Of a stretch of DNA of 55,277 bases, positions 17,008 through 26,332 are shown one piece after another; within the stretch, counting starts at the first letter, position 1; the number at the start of each line of letters is the position of its first letter. The stretch lies in NCBI RefSeq assembly GCF_001293525.1, contig NZ_BBYR01000022.1, forward strand, positions 1 to 55,277, read 5' to 3'. The stretch is from Pseudideonella sakaiensis. GTDB taxonomy: Bacteria; Pseudomonadota; Gammaproteobacteria; Burkholderiales; Burkholderiaceae_C. A program made the position numbers and the translations under genes. The notes under the pieces were generated by a model, which saw nothing but the letters and a program-made list of their open reading frames with translations, made no database searches and was not told where the DNA came from.

Positions 17008-18609
17008 ATGCCTGCCCTCGCCCTCGTGCGCCGCACCCTGAAGACGACCGCCCTGGCAGCGGCCCTGTCCGCCACGCTGGCGCTGCCCGCCTTCGCGCAG
17101 ACCACCGTGAAGGCGGTGCTCTACTCGCCGCTGCGCCTGCTCGACCCGGTGGCCAATGGCGGCTACGTGACGCAGAACCACGCGTACATGATCTACGACA
17201 CCCTGTTCGCGCTCGACGCGAACCAGAAGGTGCAGCCGCAGATGGTGGAGAAGTGGGAGGTGTCGCCCGACAACAAGGTCTACAAGTTCACGCTGCGCCC
17301 GGGCCTGAAGTGGCACGACGGCACGCCGGTGAAGGCGGAGGACTGCGTCGCCTCGATCAAGCGCTGGGCCGAGGTCGACAAGATGGGCCAGGTGATGATG
17401 TCCTTCATGAAGGAGATGAAGGCCACCGGCGACAGCAGCTTCGAGATGGTCTTCGAGACCGCCAACGGCCTGGTGCTTCCGGCCCTGTCCAAGCCGCGCG
17501 CCGCGGCCTACATGATGCAGAAGCGCATCGTCGATGCGACGCCGGCCACGCAACCGGTCAAGGAGCACATCGGCTCCGGCCCCTTCCGCTTCGTCACCGC
17601 CGAGTTCAAGCCGGGCGTGCAGGTCGTCTACGAGAAGAACAAGGACTACGTGCCGCGCAAGGAGCCGGCGAGCTGGCTGGCGGGCAGCAAGCAGGCCAAC
17701 GTCGACCGCGTGGTGTGGCTGTCGATGCCCGATCACGTGACGACCGTGAACGCGCTGCTGAACGGTGAGATCGACTACATGGAGCTGGTGCCCTACGACC
17801 TGCTGCCGATGGTCGAGGGCAAGCCCAACATCAAGGTCGACACCGTCGACAACACCGGCCAGCTGACCTTCTTCCGCTTCAACTTCAGCCAGCCGCCGTT
17901 CAACAACAAGGCGATGCGGCAGGCAGCGATCGCGTCGATCGACCGCGGCGCGATCATGAAGGCGCTGGTCGGCAACCCGAAGTACTACCGCGCGTGCGGC
18001 TCGATCTACGGCTGCTCCAACTCCTCCTTCACGTCGAACGCCGGGGCCGAGGTGCTGCCGTCCTTTGACGCGGCGAAGGCCCAGGCGGTGACGAAGCAGG
18101 CCGGCTACAACGGCCCGCCCCTCGTGATCCTGCAGCCGACCGACGTCGCCGTGCTGGCGCCGCAGCCGCTGGTGATCGCCCAGTCGCTGCGCAAGGCGGG
18201 CTGGAAGGTGGACCTGCAGTCCTCGGACTTCCAGACCTTCATGACGCGTCGCGTCAACGCCGGGCCGGTGGACAAGGGCGGCTGGAACATGTTCCACACC
18301 AACCTCGGCACGCTCGACCTGGCCGATCCGATCCGCGCGCTGCCGGTGGCGACCAACGGCGCGAAGGCCTGGAACGGCTGGCCCGACTTCGCCGACATCG
18401 AGGAGCTGCGCCAGAAGTTCGCCCGCACGCCCGACCTGGAGGAACAGAAGCGCATCGCCGGCCAGATCCAGAAGCGCGTGCTGGAGGAGGGCGTGATGGT
18501 CCCGGCCGGCCAGTTCTTCCTGCCGACGGCCTTCCGCACCTCGCTGCAGAACGTGGTCTACGCCCCGATCCCGGTCTTCTGGGGCATGAGCAAGCCGGCG
18601 CAGAACTGA
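17008..18609 (+). CDS. ABC transporter substrate-binding protein, family 5 (peptide/nickel/opine type)
   Basis: A 533-residue periplasmic binding protein. It has a signal peptide with basic residues, a long Ala/Leu core and cleavage after A-F-A-Q (about residue 31). The family 5 landmark G-L-K-W-H-D-G-T-P-V-K-A-E-D appears at about residue 100, and the fold is the large DppA/OppA type. The ATG at 17008 has AAAGGAAGAG upstream. It leads a binding protein - permease - permease - double ATPase operon. Family 5 proteins bind many things besides peptides. Location suggests the substrate of the local pathway, which is inference. Confidence 0.92.
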   Translation: MPALALVRRTLKTTALAAALSATLALPAFAQTTVKAVLYSPLRLLDPVANGGYVTQNHAYMIYDTLFALDANQKVQPQMVEKWEVSPDNKVYKFTLRPGLKWHDGTPVKAEDCVASIKRWAEVDKMGQVMMSFMKEMKATGDSSFEMVFETANGLVLPALSKPRAAAYMMQKRIVDATPATQPVKEHIGSGPFRFVTAEFKPGVQVVYEKNKDYVPRKEPASWLAGSKQANVDRVVWLSMPDHVTTVNALLNGEIDYMELVPYDLLPMVEGKPNIKVDTVDNTGQLTFFRFNFSQPPFNNKAMRQAAIASIDRGAIMKALVGNPKYYRACGSIYGCSNSSFTSNAGAEVLPSFDAAKAQAVTKQAGYNGPPLVILQPTDVAVLAPQPLVIAQSLRKAGWKVDLQSSDFQTFMTRRVNAGPVDKGGWNMFHTNLGTLDLADPIRALPVATNGAKAWNGWPDFADIEELRQKFARTPDLEEQKRIAGQIQKRVLEEGVMVPAGQFFLPTAFRTSLQNVVYAPIPVFWGMSKPAQN

Positions 18610-18619
18610 GCCCGCCGCC

Positions 18620-19561
18620 ATGCTGAGCTACATCCTGCGGCGACTGCTCGCCACCGTGCCGGTGGTGCTGATGGTGGCGGTGATCGTGTTCGCGGTGCTG
18701 CGGCTCACGCCGGGCGACCCGGCCTCGATCATCGCCGGCGACAGCGCGACGCCGGAACAGGTCCAGGACCTGCGCCGGCACATGGGCCTGGACAAGCCGA
18801 TCGTCACCCAGTTCCTGGTCTGGGGCTGGCAGCTGCTGCAGGGTGACCTGGGCACCTCGCTGATCTCGGGGCAGCCGGTGTCGCAGATGGTGGCCGGCCG
18901 CATCGGCCCGACCCTCGCGCTGGCCAGCACCACCCTGGTCCTGACACTGCTGCTGGCGCTGCCGCTGGGCATCCTGGCGGCCGCGCGCCAGGGCCGGCTG
19001 CTGGACCGGGCGGTCATGTCGGTGTCGGTGCTCGGCTTCTCGGTGCCGGTGTTCGTGACCGGCTACGTGCTGATCCTGCTGTTCTCGATCAAGCTCGGCT
19101 GGTTTCCGGTGCAGGGCTATGCGCCGCTGTCCAGCGGGCTCGGCGAGTTCCTGCAGCGCCTGGCGCTGCCGTCGCTGGCGCTGAGCACGGTCTACGTCGC
19201 ACTGATCGCGCGCATCACGCGCTCGAGCATCGTCGAGATCATGGGCGAGGACTTCATCCGCACCGCCCGCTCCAAGGGCCTGACCGAGCGCGCGGTGCTG
19301 ATGCGCCACGCGCTGGGCAATGCCGCGGTGCCCATCATCACCATCGTCGGCGTGGGCATCGGCCTGCTGCTCAGCGGGGTGGTGGTCACCGAGTCCGTCT
19401 TCAACCTGCCCGGCCTGGGCCGGCTGGTGGTGGAGGCGGTGCTGGCGCGCGACTACCCGGTGATCCAGGGCCTCACGCTGCTGTTCTCGCTGCTCTACAT
19501 CCTGATCAACCTGATCGTCGACCTGCTCTACACGGTCTTCGATCCGCGCATCCGCTACTGA
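18620..19561 (+). CDS. ABC transporter permease, DppB type
   Basis: A 313-residue inner-membrane permease with six predicted segments. The EAA loop that docks the ATPase reads E-D-F-I-R-T-A-R-S-K-G-L (about residues 212-223). The N-terminus R-R-L-L-A-T-V-P-V-V and the periplasmic L-G-T-S-L-I-S-G segment are typical of DppB/OppB. It starts 10 nt after the binding-protein stop, in the same operon. Confidence 0.93.
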   Translation: MLSYILRRLLATVPVVLMVAVIVFAVLRLTPGDPASIIAGDSATPEQVQDLRRHMGLDKPIVTQFLVWGWQLLQGDLGTSLISGQPVSQMVAGRIGPTLALASTTLVLTLLLALPLGILAAARQGRLLDRAVMSVSVLGFSVPVFVTGYVLILLFSIKLGWFPVQGYAPLSSGLGEFLQRLALPSLALSTVYVALIARITRSSIVEIMGEDFIRTARSKGLTERAVLMRHALGNAAVPIITIVGVGIGLLLSGVVVTESVFNLPGLGRLVVEAVLARDYPVIQGLTLLFSLLYILINLIVDLLYTVFDPRIRY

Positions 19562-19590
19562 CGGACGCCGTACCCAGACGAGGTGTCCCG

Positions 19591-20517
19591 ATGACGGCCC
19601 TGGCCCGCAAGGAACCCATGAACCCGGCCCCGCCCGCCCCCGCCGAGGCGCCCGCGGGCGCCGCCTCCGCGCCCGCCCCTTCGCTGTTCACCGAGCTGCG
19701 GCGCACGCTGAGAAGCTGGCCCGTCGTCGCCGCGCTGCTCATCCTGTGCAGCGTGGTGCTGATGGCGGTGTTCGCGTCGCAGCTGAGCGCCATCGATCCG
19801 CTGGAGATGGATCCGGCAAGCCGGCTCGCGATGCCCTCGGCAGAGCACCCGCTGGGCACCGACGCCTTCGGCCGCGACGTCGCGTCGCGCGTGATGCACG
19901 GCGCCCGAGTGTCGCTGGTGGTCGGCCTCGGCACGGCGCTGGCGACGATCGCGATCGGCCTGTTCATCGGCGTCATCGCGGGCTACTTCGACTTCGCCGG
20001 CGGCATCATCATGCGGCTGATGGACGGGATCATGGCGATCCCCGCCATCCTGCTGGCGATCACGCTGGTCTCGGTGTCGGGGGCCGGGCTGCTGACGGTG
20101 ATGGTCGCGATCGCCGTGCCGGAGATCCCCCGCGTGGTGCGCATGGTGCGCGCGGTGATCCTGAGCGCGCGCTCGGAGTCCTACGTGGAGGCGGCGATCT
20201 CGCTGGGCACGCCGCTGCCCACGCTGCTGCTGCGCCACCTGGTGCCCAACACGATCGCGCCGCTGATCGTGCAGGGCACCTACATCTTCGCGTCGGCGAT
20301 CCTGATGGAGGCCATCCTGAGCTTCCTCGGCGCCGGCGTGCCGCCGGAGCGGCCGTCGTGGGGCAACGTGATGGCCGACGGCCGGATGTACTTCCAGATG
20401 ATCTCGGGGCTGATCCTCTACCCCGGCATCGTGCTGTCGCTGACCGTGCTCAGCGTGAACATCCTCGGGGACGCGATGCGCGACGCCCTCGACCCGCGCA
20501 TGGTGCGCAAACTCTGA
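19591..20517 (+). CDS. ABC transporter permease, DppC type
   Basis: A 308-residue inner-membrane permease. A Pro/Ala-rich N-terminal tail (about 35 residues) precedes the first membrane segment. The DppC marker G-T-D-A-F-G-R-D and the EAA loop E-S-Y-V-E-A-A-I-S-L-G are both present. The ATG at 19591 has GAGG upstream; an in-frame ATG at 19618 is the alternative start. It pairs with the DppB-type permease to form the channel. Confidence 0.93.
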   Translation: MTALARKEPMNPAPPAPAEAPAGAASAPAPSLFTELRRTLRSWPVVAALLILCSVVLMAVFASQLSAIDPLEMDPASRLAMPSAEHPLGTDAFGRDVASRVMHGARVSLVVGLGTALATIAIGLFIGVIAGYFDFAGGIIMRLMDGIMAIPAILLAITLVSVSGAGLLTVMVAIAVPEIPRVVRMVRAVILSARSESYVEAAISLGTPLPTLLLRHLVPNTIAPLIVQGTYIFASAILMEAILSFLGAGVPPERPSWGNVMADGRMYFQMISGLILYPGIVLSLTVLSVNILGDAMRDALDPRMVRKL

Positions 20518-20527
20518 GCCGAACGCC

Positions 20528-22216
20528 ATGAACCCCCACGAATCGCAAGGCCCGGCCGGCGCCCCGCCGCCGGTGGTGCTGTCGGTCGAGAACCTGTCGG
20601 TCGGCGTGCGCACCGGCCGCTCGCCGGTGCCCGTGCTGGACCGCGTCGCCTTCGAGGTGCGCGCCGGCGAGACGGTCTGCGTGGTCGGCGAGTCCGGCTC
20701 CGGCAAGTCGGTCACCTCGCTGACGGTGATGGGCCTGCTGCCGAAGGACGCGCTGGCGGCCACCGGCGGCCGCATCCTGGTCGACGGCGAGGACGTGCTG
20801 CGCGCCAGCCCGGCGCGCCTGCGCGAGCTGCGCGCGACGCGCATGGCGATGGTGTTCCAGGAACCGATGACCGCGCTCAACCCGGTGCAGCGCGTCGGCG
20901 ACCAGATCGACGAGGTGCTGCGCCTGCACAGCGGCCTCGGCCGCGCGCAGCGGCGCGAGAAGGTGCTGGCGATGCTCGAGGCGGTGCACCTGCCGGACGT
21001 GCGGCGCATCCACGACGCCTACCCGCACCAGCTCTCGGGCGGCCAGCGCCAGCGCATCGTGATCGCGATGGCGCTGATCCTGGAGCCGCGGCTGCTGATC
21101 GCCGACGAGCCGACGACCGCGCTCGACGTGACCACGCAGCGCCAGATCCTGCTGCTGATCCGCGAGCTGCAGCAGAAGCACGGCACCGCCGTGCTTTTCA
21201 TCACGCACGACTTCGGCGTGGTCTCCGAGATCGCCGACCGCATCGTGGTGATGAACCGCGGCCGCCTGGTGGAGCAGGGCACGCGCGACGAGGTGCTGGC
21301 GCGGCCGCGCGAGGACTACACGCGGATGCTGATCGCCTCGGTGCCCAGCCTGGTGCCGCGCGCCGCCCGGCCTCGCCGCGCGGAGGTGGTGCTGGAGGTG
21401 TCCGGCCTGGACAAGACCTACACCGAGCGCCGCCTGTTCGGCCCGGACCGCGTGGTCGCCGCGGCCAGCGACGTGAACTTCACGATCGCCCGCGGCGAGA
21501 TCCTCGGCGTGGTCGGCGAGTCCGGCTCCGGCAAGTCGACGGTGGCGCGCTGCGTCGTGCGCCTGATCGACCCGAGCGCGGGCGCGGTGCGCCTGAAGGG
21601 GCGCGACATCGCCACCGTGAAGCGCGACGCACTGCGCCCGCTGCGCAAGCACATCCAGATCGTCTTCCAGGACCCCTACCGCTCGCTCAACCCGCGACGG
21701 CGCATCGGCGAATCGATCATCGAGGGCCTGCTGAACAACGGCGTGCCGCGCCCCGACGCGCTGGAGAAGGCGCGTGCGCTGCTGGTGATGGTCGGCCTGC
21801 CGGCCGACGCGATGCACCGCTACCCGCACCAGTTCTCGGGCGGCCAGCGCCAGCGCATCTGCATCGCGCGCGCGCTCGCGCTGGAGCCGGACATCCTGGT
21901 GGCCGACGAGGCCGTCTCGGCGCTGGACGTCTCGGTGCAGGCGCAGGTGCTGGCGCTGCTGGAGGAGATCCGCGAGCGCACCGGCGTGGCCGTGCTCTTC
22001 ATCACCCACGACCTGCGCGTCGCGGCCCAGATCTGCGACACCATCGTCGTGATGAAGAAGGGCCGCATCGTGGAGTCGGGGCCGACGGCCACCGTGCTGG
22101 CCACGCCGCGCGAGGCCTACACCCGCGAGCTGATCGAGGCCGCGCCGGGCCGCGACTGGGACTTCCAGAACTTCCGCCCGCTGGCGAAGGCGCCGCCGAG
22201 CCTGGCGATCGCCTGA
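20528..22216 (+). CDS. ABC transporter double ATP-binding protein (DppD-DppF fusion)
   Basis: A 562-residue protein with two complete ATPase domains in one chain. Walker A G-E-S-G-S-G-K-S occurs twice (about residues 58 and 330). The signatures are L-S-G-G-Q-R-Q-R and F-S-G-G-Q-R-Q-R. Walker B motifs are L-L-I-A-D-E-P-T-T-A-L-D and I-L-V-A-D-E-A-V-S-A-L-D, the second with A-V in place of the usual P-T. It energises the importer encoded just upstream, 10 nt from the DppC gene. The fused arrangement is common for peptide/opine-type importers in this order. Confidence 0.93.
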   Translation: MNPHESQGPAGAPPPVVLSVENLSVGVRTGRSPVPVLDRVAFEVRAGETVCVVGESGSGKSVTSLTVMGLLPKDALAATGGRILVDGEDVLRASPARLRELRATRMAMVFQEPMTALNPVQRVGDQIDEVLRLHSGLGRAQRREKVLAMLEAVHLPDVRRIHDAYPHQLSGGQRQRIVIAMALILEPRLLIADEPTTALDVTTQRQILLLIRELQQKHGTAVLFITHDFGVVSEIADRIVVMNRGRLVEQGTRDEVLARPREDYTRMLIASVPSLVPRAARPRRAEVVLEVSGLDKTYTERRLFGPDRVVAAASDVNFTIARGEILGVVGESGSGKSTVARCVVRLIDPSAGAVRLKGRDIATVKRDALRPLRKHIQIVFQDPYRSLNPRRRIGESIIEGLLNNGVPRPDALEKARALLVMVGLPADAMHRYPHQFSGGQRQRICIARALALEPDILVADEAVSALDVSVQAQVLALLEEIRERTGVAVLFITHDLRVAAQICDTIVVMKKGRIVESGPTATVLATPREAYTRELIEAAPGRDWDFQNFRPLAKAPPSLAIA

Positions 22217-22230
22217 GCGCCGGATCGGAA

Positions 22231-22252
22231 GGGGGGCGCCCCCGCGCCCCCC
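22231..22252. terminator. Strong hairpin between converging operons
   Basis: GGGGGGCGC, a CCCC loop and GCGCCCCCC form a perfect 9-bp GC stem, 14 bp after the ABC ATPase stop and 38 bp from the converging aldolase stop at 22290. It is probably a two-way terminator despite the lack of a T-run. Confidence 0.65.
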
Positions 22253-22289
22253 GGTCGCCGGCGGGCGCGCAAGACAGCCGGTCGGGCGT

Positions 22290-23066
22290 TCAGTCCCGGA
22301 ACGACGGGTCGAGCCGGTCCAGCTTGCGCAGCAGCGCCGGCCAGATGCCGTGCAGCGCGGTGTTCTCCAGCCCGCGCACCTGGCCGGCCACCTTCGCCGG
22401 CATCGCCGGATCCGGGTCGTTCAGGCCGTCGCGGCCCGCCGCCAGCATGTGCACCTGCGCCTCGCAGGCGCGCTCCAGGTAGTAGATGCGCGTGAAGGCC
22501 CCGGCCACCGAGGCGCCGACCGACAGCGTGCCGTGGTTGCGCAGGATCATCACGTGCTTGTCGCCGAGGTCGGCCACCAGGCGCTCGCGCTCGGCGAGGT
22601 CGGTCGCGATGCCCTCGAAGTCGTGGTAGGCCACGTCGCTCGCGACGATCATCGCCGTCTGCGTCATCGGCAGCAGCCCGTCCTTCATCGCCGAGACGGC
22701 CTGGCCGTGCGGCGTGTGCAGGTGGAAGACCGCGGTCGCGTCCTCGCGGGCCGCGTGGATCGCCGAGTGGATGGTGAAGCCGGCCGGGTTCACCGGCGCC
22801 GGGTGGTCCATCACCTTGTTGCCGTCGACGTCGATCTTCACCAGCGAGGACGCGGTGATCTCGTCGAAGGTGCGGTCGTAGGGGTTGAGCAGGAAGTGGT
22901 GCTCCGGCCCGGGCACACGCGCCGACAGGTGGGTGAAGATCAGGTCGTCCCAGCCGCGCAGCGCAACCAGCCGGTAGGCCGCGGCGAGGTCGACCCGCAT
23001 CGCCCATTCGGCCTCGCCGACGCGTTCGCGCATCCTCAGGGTCTCGGTGTTCGGGGCTCGGTCCAT
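22290..23066 (-). CDS. Class II aldolase/adducin family protein
   Basis: A 258-residue zinc-dependent aldolase-type protein. Likely metal ligands are the His residues of H-L-H-T-P-H-G (about residues 118-124) and the later R-N-H-G-T-L. Members include L-fuculose-phosphate aldolase, but many are decarboxylases or aldolases of other small molecules, and the acceptor here is unknown. It is last in the minus-strand CoA operon, 44 bp after the acyl-CoA ligase gene, so it may cleave or decarboxylate a pathway intermediate. Confidence 0.88.
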   Translation of the reverse strand: MDRAPNTETLRMRERVGEAEWAMRVDLAAAYRLVALRGWDDLIFTHLSARVPGPEHHFLLNPYDRTFDEITASSLVKIDVDGNKVMDHPAPVNPAGFTIHSAIHAAREDATAVFHLHTPHGQAVSAMKDGLLPMTQTAMIVASDVAYHDFEGIATDLAERERLVADLGDKHVMILRNHGTLSVGASVAGAFTRIYYLERACEAQVHMLAAGRDGLNDPDPAMPAKVAGQVRGLENTALHGIWPALLRKLDRLDPSFRD

Positions 23067-23110
23067 GGCGTCTCCTCCTGGGGGATGGTGTCTTGGGGAC
23101 GGGGCCGGCC

Positions 23111-24598
23111 TCAGCCGCCCGCGGCGAGCTGCTGGGCGAGCCGCTTGCGGTCGACCTTGCCGACCGCGTTCTCCGGCAGCGCGTCGACGAAGCGGTAGTC
23201 GGCCGGCTGGTGGATGCGCGACAGCCGGGCGGCCACCGCGGCGGACAGCGCCGCCGGCTGCACCGCCTCGGCGCCGGGCCGGCGCACGACGAAGGCCACG
23301 GGCACCTCGCCGAGGTCGGCATCGGCGCGGCCGACCACGCAGCAGTCCGCCACGCCGGGCACCTCGACCAGCGCCTCCTCGATCAGCTTCGGCGACAGGT
23401 TCTCGCCGCCGCGGATGATCACGTCCTTCAGCCGGCCGGTGATGAAGAGGTAGCCGTCCTCGTCGAAGCGGCCGAGGTCGCCGCTGTGCAGCACCTCGCC
23501 GGGCGACTGGGGCTCGCCGTCGCCGTCCTCCACCAGGTAGCCGCTCATCAGCACCGGCCCGGCGACGCAGACCTCGCCCTCGCGGCCGGGCCCGTCGACG
23601 CGCGAGCCGTCGGCCGCCTGCAGGAAGACCGACTGGCCGGCCAGCGGCGTGCCCACCGAGCCGATCTTGCGCCGCAGCGGCGGGTTGATCGTGGAGGTGC
23701 AGGTGGCCTCGGACAGGCCGTAGGAGTTGACCAGCGCCCGGCCGAAGTGGGCCTCGATGCGCCGGTGCAGTTCCTCGGTGATCGGCGCCGAGCCGCAGCG
23801 CAGCAGGCGCAGGCCGGCCAGGGCGTCGGCGTCGAAGCGCTCGCCGAGCATGCGCGAGTACATCGTCGGCACGCCGGTGAAGATGGTCGGGCGCACGCGC
23901 GCCATCAGCGCCGGCATCTCGTCGGCGCGGAAGCGGGCCGCGAGGTGCACGCTGGCGCCGGCCAGCAGCGGTGCGAGCAGCTGGTTGTTGACGCCGTTGG
24001 TGTGGTACAGCGGCATCACCACCAGCAGGCGGTCCGCCGGGCCGAGCGCGGTGTGGGCGATCACGCCGCTGGCGTTGGCCCACATGCCGCGGTGGTTCTG
24101 CAGCACGCCCTTGGGCTTGCCGCTGCTGCCGGAGGTGAATAGCAGGAAGCTGGCGTCGTCTGGGCCGAGGCCGTCGTCCCAGTGCGGCGCGGCCTCGGGC
24201 AGCGCGTCCAGGTCCAGGCGGCGCTCCGGCGGCACGTGGGCCAGCGACGGGTCGTCGGCCTGGCCGGCCTCGAGCAGCGTCCAGCCGAGCCGGGCCAGCC
24301 GGTAGCGGCGCTGCGTCTCCTCGGGCCCGAGCCGCGGCTCGAGCGGGCAGGGGCAGGCGCCGGCGGCCATCGTGGCCAGCAGCGCGACCGCCATCCGCGC
24401 CGAACGCGGCAGCGCGAGCGCCACCCGGTCGCCGCGCCGCACGCCGGCGGCGCGCAGGCGGCCGGCCAGGCCGCCGACCGCCGCATGCAGCGCGGGGTAG
24501 TCGAGCTGCTGCGTGTCGTCAGCGAGCGCGAGGCGGCCCGCGCGGTCGGCCGCGATCCAGCGGTCGCGAAAGGCCGTGACCAGCGTTGCCGAGGTCAT
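23111..24598 (-). CDS. Acyl-CoA synthetase (AMP-forming, ANL superfamily)
   Basis: A 495-residue adenylate-forming ligase that activates a carboxylic acid as acyl-AMP and then acyl-CoA. The AMP-binding motif F-T-S-G-S-S-G-K-P-K-G lies at about residue 160, Y-G-L-S-E-A-T at about 300, the hinge Asp and Arg in S-G-D-L-G-R-F and I-I-R-G-G-E-N, and the catalytic Lys in A-V-G-K-V-D-R-K. The substrate pocket is not readable by eye. ATG at 24598 is chosen over a TTG two codons earlier. It sits in the CoA operon between the CoA-transferase-like subunits and the aldolase. Confidence 0.92.
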   Translation of the reverse strand: MTSATLVTAFRDRWIAADRAGRLALADDTQQLDYPALHAAVGGLAGRLRAAGVRRGDRVALALPRSARMAVALLATMAAGACPCPLEPRLGPEETQRRYRLARLGWTLLEAGQADDPSLAHVPPERRLDLDALPEAAPHWDDGLGPDDASFLLFTSGSSGKPKGVLQNHRGMWANASGVIAHTALGPADRLLVVMPLYHTNGVNNQLLAPLLAGASVHLAARFRADEMPALMARVRPTIFTGVPTMYSRMLGERFDADALAGLRLLRCGSAPITEELHRRIEAHFGRALVNSYGLSEATCTSTINPPLRRKIGSVGTPLAGQSVFLQAADGSRVDGPGREGEVCVAGPVLMSGYLVEDGDGEPQSPGEVLHSGDLGRFDEDGYLFITGRLKDVIIRGGENLSPKLIEEALVEVPGVADCCVVGRADADLGEVPVAFVVRRPGAEAVQPAALSAAVAARLSRIHQPADYRFVDALPENAVGKVDRKRLAQQLAAGG

Positions 24599-24653
24599 CG
24601 GCAAGCTCCGTGCTCCGCACTGCGCTGTTCGCCCTTGGGGCGGCCCGGCGGGC

Positions 24654-25412
24654 TCACCGCAACACCACCTTCGCGTCGCGCTCGAACTGCCCGGTCGGGT
24701 CCAGCGCGGCCAGCGCCTCGCGTTCGCGCGGCGTCGGGCCGACCGTGGGTTCCGCGCCGGTGGCGTCGAAGGCGAAGCCGGTGCGCTCGCGCACCTCGGC
24801 CAGCGAGGCGTCCGGATGCCAGGACTGCAGCGCGAGCCGGCCGTCGCGCTTGACGAACACCGCGATCGGGGTCACCACGCCGTGGAAGCCGCCCCAGGAG
24901 GTGCGGAAGTCGAGCCGCTCCACCAGGGTGCGGCGCGAGTGCTCGGTGCGCCAGGTGCAGGCGCGCCGCGCCGTCGGCAGCATCACCGCGCCGCCGCCGC
25001 CGCCCGGCAGGCGCACCTTGGGGTGGTGCCAGTCGCCGATCGCGGAGTTGTTCGCGCAGCCCTCGCCGTCGATCTGCGCGGCGCCCAGGAAAGTCAGGTC
25101 CATGCGGCCGCGCGTGCAGAGGTCGTAGAAGTCCTCGTTGGCGAAGATCGACGCGGTCTGCTCGGCCAGCACCGGGTCGGAGCTGGACAGCGGGATCGAC
25201 GAGGGCTGCGGGTCCACCCCGCCGGCCACGTTGATGTAGGTGAAGGGGAAGTCGTAGGCGCGCTTGGCCAGCAGGCAGGCCAGCATCGGCAGCGTCGAGT
25301 TGACGCCGCTGAAGGTGATCTCGTGCGGCCGCACGAAGCGGGCGAGGTTGATCGCGATGTACGAGAACGGCGACCAGGGGGCGCCGGCTGGGGCGGTGGA
25401 GGTGGCAGTCAT
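24654..25412 (-). CDS. CoA-transferase family I, beta-like subunit (GctB/IpdB-like)
   Basis: A 252-residue protein with the fold markers of the glutaconate CoA-transferase beta family: F-L-G-A-A-Q-I-D near residue 110, I-G-D-W-H-H-P-K-V-R-L-P-G-G-G-G and W-G-G-F-H-G. In true transferases a catalytic Glu sits in an E-S/N-G motif before the G-x-D-P segment. Here that stretch reads N-V-A-G-G-V-D-P, with no Glu. The protein may therefore act as a CoA-thioester hydrolase in the way of IpdAB rather than a transferase. It is paired with the alpha-like subunit 52 bp upstream. Confidence 0.85.
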   Translation of the reverse strand: MTATSTAPAGAPWSPFSYIAINLARFVRPHEITFSGVNSTLPMLACLLAKRAYDFPFTYINVAGGVDPQPSSIPLSSSDPVLAEQTASIFANEDFYDLCTRGRMDLTFLGAAQIDGEGCANNSAIGDWHHPKVRLPGGGGGAVMLPTARRACTWRTEHSRRTLVERLDFRTSWGGFHGVVTPIAVFVKRDGRLALQSWHPDASLAEVRERTGFAFDATGAEPTVGPTPREREALAALDPTGQFERDAKVVLR

Positions 25413-25464
25413 GGGCGACGGGGCGGGATGAGGAGGCGGCGGCGGGGCGTGCCGCCGGCAGGCC

Positions 25465-26289
25465 TCAGAGGCTGAGTTCGGGGCCCAGCGCGAGGTGCGC
25501 GTCGAGCGCCGCGTCGCCGGGCTCGAGGTAGCGTTCCACCGCCGGGTAGTCGATCGCGTAGGCGGGCCAGCAGGAGCCCGGCCAGGCCCCGTTCGGCACG
25601 ATGGCGAAGGCCTCGACCATGAAGTGCGGCACCAGCGTGGCCTCGGGCTGCGCGGTGAAGACCGCGGTGTCGACCACGCGCTCGGCCACCACCAGCACGC
25701 TCTTCGCGGCGCGCGTCATGATGCGGTCCCAGTGCGAGGTGCCGGCCACGCGCACGTTGCCCTGCGCATCGACCTCGCTCGCGTGGATCACCGCGTAGTC
25801 CGGCTGGATCGCCGGGATGACGTAGACGGGCTCGCCCTGGCCGTAGGGGTCCGGCATCGCCTTCCAGCCGTTCAGCGCCGGGATGTCGCTGCCGTGCAGG
25901 CCGCCGCAGGGCTGGAAGGGCACGCCGAAGGCCGCGGCGCGCAGGCCGGCCGTCAGGCTGGCGCAGGCATGCTCCTCCAGCGTGACGGCGCCCGACTCGA
26001 TCGCCTTGCGGTACCACGGCGCGAGCCCGAAGTTGCCCTCCATCGCGACGATGCCGGCGCGCACGCGGCGCACCGCACCGGCGCGGCAGAGGATGTCGAT
26101 GTCGTAGCCGGGCGACTGCTTGACGATCTCCAGCCCGGCCTTGCGCTGGCGGATCAGCTCGCGCACGAAGGCGAAGGGCCCGCGGTGCAGGAAGCTGCCG
26201 CCCAAGGCGAGCGAGGACCCGTCCGGCACGCGGGCCACGAGTTCCTTCAGTCCGACCTGCTTGTGTTCTGCTCCGTAACCCGAAGGCAT
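25465..26289 (-). CDS. CoA-transferase family I, alpha-like subunit (GctA/IpdA-like)
   Basis: A 274-residue partner of the beta-like protein. The early G-G-S-F-L-H-R-G-P-F-A-F segment takes the place of the glycine-rich CoA-binding loop. I-P-A-I-Q-P-D-Y-A-V-I-H-A and D-A-Q-G-N-V-R are family-typical. An enoyl-CoA hydratase gene followed by alpha- and beta-like subunits resembles echA20-ipdA-ipdB of steroid degradation, a resemblance recalled rather than computed. The product could open a ring or remove CoA from a pathway intermediate. Confidence 0.85.
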   Translation of the reverse strand: MPSGYGAEHKQVGLKELVARVPDGSSLALGGSFLHRGPFAFVRELIRQRKAGLEIVKQSPGYDIDILCRAGAVRRVRAGIVAMEGNFGLAPWYRKAIESGAVTLEEHACASLTAGLRAAAFGVPFQPCGGLHGSDIPALNGWKAMPDPYGQGEPVYVIPAIQPDYAVIHASEVDAQGNVRVAGTSHWDRIMTRAAKSVLVVAERVVDTAVFTAQPEATLVPHFMVEAFAIVPNGAWPGSCWPAYAIDYPAVERYLEPGDAALDAHLALGPELSL

Positions 26290-26332
26290 CGGTGCTGCTC
26301 CTGTGGGCCGGCGCCGGGGGGCGCCGGCGGGT

